Below the pieces are notes generated by a model. It saw only the letters and a program-made list of their open reading frames with translations, had not been told where the DNA came from and did no database searches. A program made the position numbers and the translations under genes. Positions 5,900-8,293 of a stretch of DNA of 8,293 bases are shown in pieces (within the stretch, counting starts at the first letter, position 1; each line of letters starts with the position of its first letter). The stretch is from an uncultured Paracoccaceae bacterium (GTDB lineage: Bacteria > Pseudomonadota > Alphaproteobacteria > Rhodobacterales > Rhodobacteraceae). Where the stretch lies: assembly GCA_938038825.1 (NCBI GenBank), contig CALHST010000172.1, positions 1-8,293 on the forward strand. Direction: 5' to 3'.

Positions 5900-6792
5900 G
5901 CACCATCGCTGTTTTTGGACTAGGTGCCATGGGATATGGCATGGCGACATCCGTTTTGCGGGCCGGTCACACGGTCTATGGTTTCGATGTAGTCCCGGCC
6001 CAGATGGAACGGTTTCAAGCGGATGGCGGTGCCGTGGACACAGTCGACGATGTCGCAAGCACGCTGGATGCGGTGGCGATCGTTGTCCTCAATGCGGCAC
6101 AGACCGAGGCCGTGATGTTTGGACCTGACGGTATTGTGCCGCAGCTCAGCGCCGGGACAGTTGTGCTCGCCTGTGCTACTGTTCTTCCCGATTTTGCCCG
6201 CGAGATGGAAACCCGCTGTGCAAAACACGGGGTGCTCTATCTGGATGCCCCAATCTCGGGCGGTGCAGCAAAGGCAGCGGCGGGCAAACTGTCGATCATG
6301 GCGGCAGGCACGGATGCCGCCTTTGCTGCGGCCCAGCCGGTGCTGAAAGCCACTGCAGAAACTGTGTTCACGCTTGGGGATGCAGCAGGCGCGGGATCGG
6401 CGATGAAAGCGGTTAACCAACTGCTTGCGGGTGTGCACATCGCGACTATGGCCGAGGCGTTGACCTTTGCGATGACCCAAGGCGTCGCCCCGGAAAAATT
6501 CGTCGAGGTGATCAGCAAATGCGCGGGCACCAGCTGGATGCTGGAAAACCGCGCTCCGCATATTGTGGAGGGAGATTACACACCGCTCAGTTCCGTGAAC
6601 ATCTGGCCCAAGGACCTTGGCATTGTCCTTGATATCGCGAAATCGGCACAGTTCAGCGCGCCGATTACGGCTGTGGCACTACAGCAATTCATTGCGGCTG
6701 CTGGCATGGGACTTGGCGGAGAAGATGACGCCGCTGTCGCGAAAGTATATGCACGCAACGCGCGACTGACGTTGCCAGGTGAGGACGTATGA
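5896..6792 (+). CDS. ltnD: L-threonate dehydrogenase, NAD-dependent (beta-hydroxyacid dehydrogenase family)
   Basis: This 298-residue enzyme should oxidise the C2 hydroxyl of L-threonate to 2-oxo-tetronate with NAD, the first step of threonate catabolism in the cytoplasm. The Rossmann motif is FGLGAMGYGMA (7-17) with D31 at the end of the second strand, which favours NAD over NADP. The family substrate signature is LDAPISGGAAKAAAGKLSIM (116-135). The catalytic lysine is K171 in AMKAVNQLLAGVHIA (169-183). The C-terminal half has features I associate with LtnD: SWMLENRAPHI (213-223), GDYTPLSSVNIWPKDLGIVL (226-245) and GGEDDAAVAKVY (274-285). The sister enzyme for D-erythronate cannot be excluded. 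AGGAG (5881-5885) is its ribosome-binding site. It overlaps the hydrolase upstream and otnK downstream by four bases each (ATGA). Confidence 0.93.
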   Translation: MSTIAVFGLGAMGYGMATSVLRAGHTVYGFDVVPAQMERFQADGGAVDTVDDVASTLDAVAIVVLNAAQTEAVMFGPDGIVPQLSAGTVVLACATVLPDFAREMETRCAKHGVLYLDAPISGGAAKAAAGKLSIMAAGTDAAFAAAQPVLKATAETVFTLGDAAGAGSAMKAVNQLLAGVHIATMAEALTFAMTQGVAPEKFVEVISKCAGTSWMLENRAPHIVEGDYTPLSSVNIWPKDLGIVLDIAKSAQFSAPITAVALQQFIAAAGMGLGGEDDAAVAKVYARNARLTLPGEDV

Positions 6793-8060
6793 CGACGATC
6801 CTAGGCTGTATCGCCGATGACTTCACCGGGGCCACCGACCTTGCCGGTTTATTGGCGCGCAGTGGCGCCAAAGTGTCTTTGCGGATTGGGGTCCCGACCG
6901 AGCCACCTGCTGATACCGCCGCATTCGAGGTCATCGCATTGAAATCCCGCACAGCACCCCGCGAGGAGGCGATTGACGAAGCCGTTGCAGCGTATGCATG
7001 GTTGAAACAGGCGGGGGCGCAAAGATTCTTCTGGAAGTACTGCTCCACCTTCGACAGCACGGCCAAGGGCAACATTGGTCCGGTGGCCGAGGCGCTGATG
7101 GCAGAAATCGGCACCGATCAGACGGTTTATTGCCCCGCCTTCCCGGAAAACAGACGGTCTATCTTTATGGGCAACCTTTTCGTCGGTGAGCAGCCTTTGG
7201 CCGAAAGCCCGATGAAGGACCACCCCCTGACGCCGATGCGTGACAGCAATCTGATGCGCCTGCTGGCGCCACAGGTCAGCCGAGATGTGGGTTTGGTCAA
7301 CCGCCTGACGGTCGCTGAGGGTCCTCACGCCGTGCGCACGGCATTTGATGATTTGCGGGCCGCGGGCACCGCGCATGTGATTGTCGATGCTGTCGCCAAC
7401 GGCGATCTGGACATCATCGCACAAGCCAGCCGTCATCTGCCATTGTTAACCGGCGGGTCCGCCATCGCCATGCCACTTCCGGCACTTTATGCCGCCGATG
7501 GGTTGTTGGAACTGAATGCGGCGCACGCCGCCTACGCGGTGCCAAAGGCCCAGTCCATCGTGCTGTCAGGCAGCTGTTCTGCCATGACCAATGCACAAGT
7601 CGCCCACTACCGCGCCACCGGCGCGCCCGCCTACCAGTTGGACCCTCTGACACTTGCAGAGCAGGGAGCCGATGCTGTGTTGGCATGGCTTGCACAGCAG
7701 GACCTCGGCAAAGCGCCTCTGATTTTTGCGACCGCCGAACCTGCCAGTGTGCAAGCCGCGCAAGGCACGCTGGGCCGCGACAAGGCGGGCGCTTTGATAG
7801 AAGAGGTTCTGTCCACCTGTGCAGTTGCCGCGCGCGACGCAGGCACGCGGCGGTTTATCGTGGCGGGTGGCGAGACTTCAGGCGCTGTGACCAAGGCGCT
7901 TGGGGTCAGCTCCCTTGGCATCGGTGCGGAAATCGCCCCGGGCGTGCCCTGGACGTTCTGTGAAAGTGCGGGCCATGCCATAGCTCTGACCCTCAAATCT
8001 GGTAACTTCGGATCCGAGACATTCTTTTCACATGCTCAAGCTGTGCTGAATGCATCGTGA
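6789..8060 (+). CDS. otnK: 3-oxo-tetronate 4-kinase (four-carbon acid sugar kinase, DUF1537 family)
   Basis: This 423-residue kinase phosphorylates 3-oxo-tetronate at C4 with ATP, making the substrate for the decarboxylating aldolase. The N-terminal substrate domain opens with LGCIADDFTGATDLAGLLAR (5-24) and includes LKSRT (51-55), KYCSTFDSTAKGNIGPVAEA (83-102) and PAFPENRRSIFMGNLFVG (116-133). HPLTPMRDSNL (145-155) follows. The C-terminal nucleotide-binding domain has VLSGSCSAMTNAQVAHY (258-274), AGGETSGAVTKALGV (359-373), IAPGVPW (382-388) and ALKSGNFG-like TLKSGNFG (401-408). All family landmarks I know are intact, and the length is normal. It follows ltnD with an ATGA overlap and runs into the aldolase with a GTGA overlap, the usual pathway grouping. 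Confidence 0.95.
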   Translation: MTTILGCIADDFTGATDLAGLLARSGAKVSLRIGVPTEPPADTAAFEVIALKSRTAPREEAIDEAVAAYAWLKQAGAQRFFWKYCSTFDSTAKGNIGPVAEALMAEIGTDQTVYCPAFPENRRSIFMGNLFVGEQPLAESPMKDHPLTPMRDSNLMRLLAPQVSRDVGLVNRLTVAEGPHAVRTAFDDLRAAGTAHVIVDAVANGDLDIIAQASRHLPLLTGGSAIAMPLPALYAADGLLELNAAHAAYAVPKAQSIVLSGSCSAMTNAQVAHYRATGAPAYQLDPLTLAEQGADAVLAWLAQQDLGKAPLIFATAEPASVQAAQGTLGRDKAGALIEEVLSTCAVAARDAGTRRFIVAGGETSGAVTKALGVSSLGIGAEIAPGVPWTFCESAGHAIALTLKSGNFGSETFFSHAQAVLNAS

Positions 8061-8293
8061 CTGCCGAGCCCCCCCTGCGCGACCAGATTTGTCTGCCGGC
8101 AACGTCAATATTCGACATGGAACTGACCATCGGAAGCACCTGTAACATTTCGGAGCACACCGAAGACAGCGGTTTGCTCGTCTCCCCCTCGGGCACCAAC
8201 TTTGGACGACTGGATCCGCAGCGATTGTCGCGGTTTGATGCGACAGGCAGGCTCATTGACGGCGATCCGCCCATTAAGGAAATGCCCCTGCAC
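8057..8293 (+). CDS. otnC: Class II aldolase-like protein, likely 3-oxo-tetronate 4-phosphate decarboxylase (5' part)
   Basis: An open frame begins at a GTG overlapping the otnK stop (GTGA) and runs off the window end, giving 79 codons. The translation fits the N-terminus of class II aldolase/adducin proteins: LRDQIC (7-12), TIGSTCNIS (24-32), GLLVSPSGTNFGRLDPQRLS (38-57), DATGRLIDGDPP (60-71) and KEMPLH (74-79), where E75 matches the catalytic glutamate. After otnK the natural assignment is OtnC, which decarboxylates 3-oxo-tetronate 4-phosphate to dihydroxyacetone phosphate. The zinc-binding histidines would lie beyond the window. Some usually conserved positions differ: the GN of the GNxS loop reads CN, and the arginine after it reads His. 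So this copy may be divergent or decaying; the visible frame itself has no stop. Confidence 0.82.
   Translation, partial: MTAEPPLRDQICLPATSIFDMELTIGSTCNISEHTEDSGLLVSPSGTNFGRLDPQRLSRFDATGRLIDGDPPIKEMPLH

Noticed and set aside
5920..6561. Minus-strand open frame of 213 codons antisense to ltnD
   Set aside because: Low-complexity, basic, Cys/His-rich translation with no recognisable motif; the plus strand encodes a complete dehydrogenase.

Overview
The window looks like a chromosomal catabolic locus of an alphaproteobacterium, probably of the Rhodobacterales/Roseobacter type. The reasons are GC-rich third codon positions, tightly packed genes with four-base overlaps, and the gene families present. 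This taxonomic guess is inference from style, not a match. No mobile element, RNA gene or CRISPR array is visible.

Layout. Bases 1-97 hold no supportable gene, only a GC-rich dyad just downstream of the first gene. A LacI-family regulator resembling the gluconate repressor GntR of E. coli lies on the minus strand (98-1120). A 110-base divergent control region (1121-1230) carries three operator-like palindromes of the form TTGGTAACGTTACCAA, 21 and 20 bases apart. It also carries a good promoter for the regulator. All remaining genes run on the plus strand as one apparent operon: tctC (periplasmic binding protein), tctB and tctA (a complete tripartite tricarboxylate transporter), a TSUP/TauE-SafE membrane protein, an alpha/beta hydrolase, ltnD (L-threonate dehydrogenase), otnK (3-oxo-tetronate 4-kinase), and the first 79 codons of a class II aldolase-like gene (otnC type) cut by the window edge.

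How the genes fit together. LtnD, OtnK and OtnC are three of the four enzymes of the known four-carbon acid-sugar route: L-threonate to 2-oxo-tetronate, isomerised by OtnI to 3-oxo-tetronate, phosphorylated by OtnK, then decarboxylated by OtnC to dihydroxyacetone phosphate. OtnI is not in the window and may lie to the right. The transporter therefore probably imports a threonate-like acid or a conjugate of it, and the repressor probably senses it or a derivative. The TSUP protein and the alpha/beta hydrolase are not part of the described core pathway. Their placement between transporter and dehydrogenase suggests a pre-processing step, such as opening a lactone or cleaving an ester like oxalyl-threonate, and possibly export of a by-product. 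That is the most interesting unresolved part of the locus.

From tctA onward every gene overlaps the next by exactly four bases (ATGA or GTGA, five junctions in a row). The tctC-tctB gap instead carries a strong RNA hairpin, which may set a high ratio of binding protein to membrane subunits.
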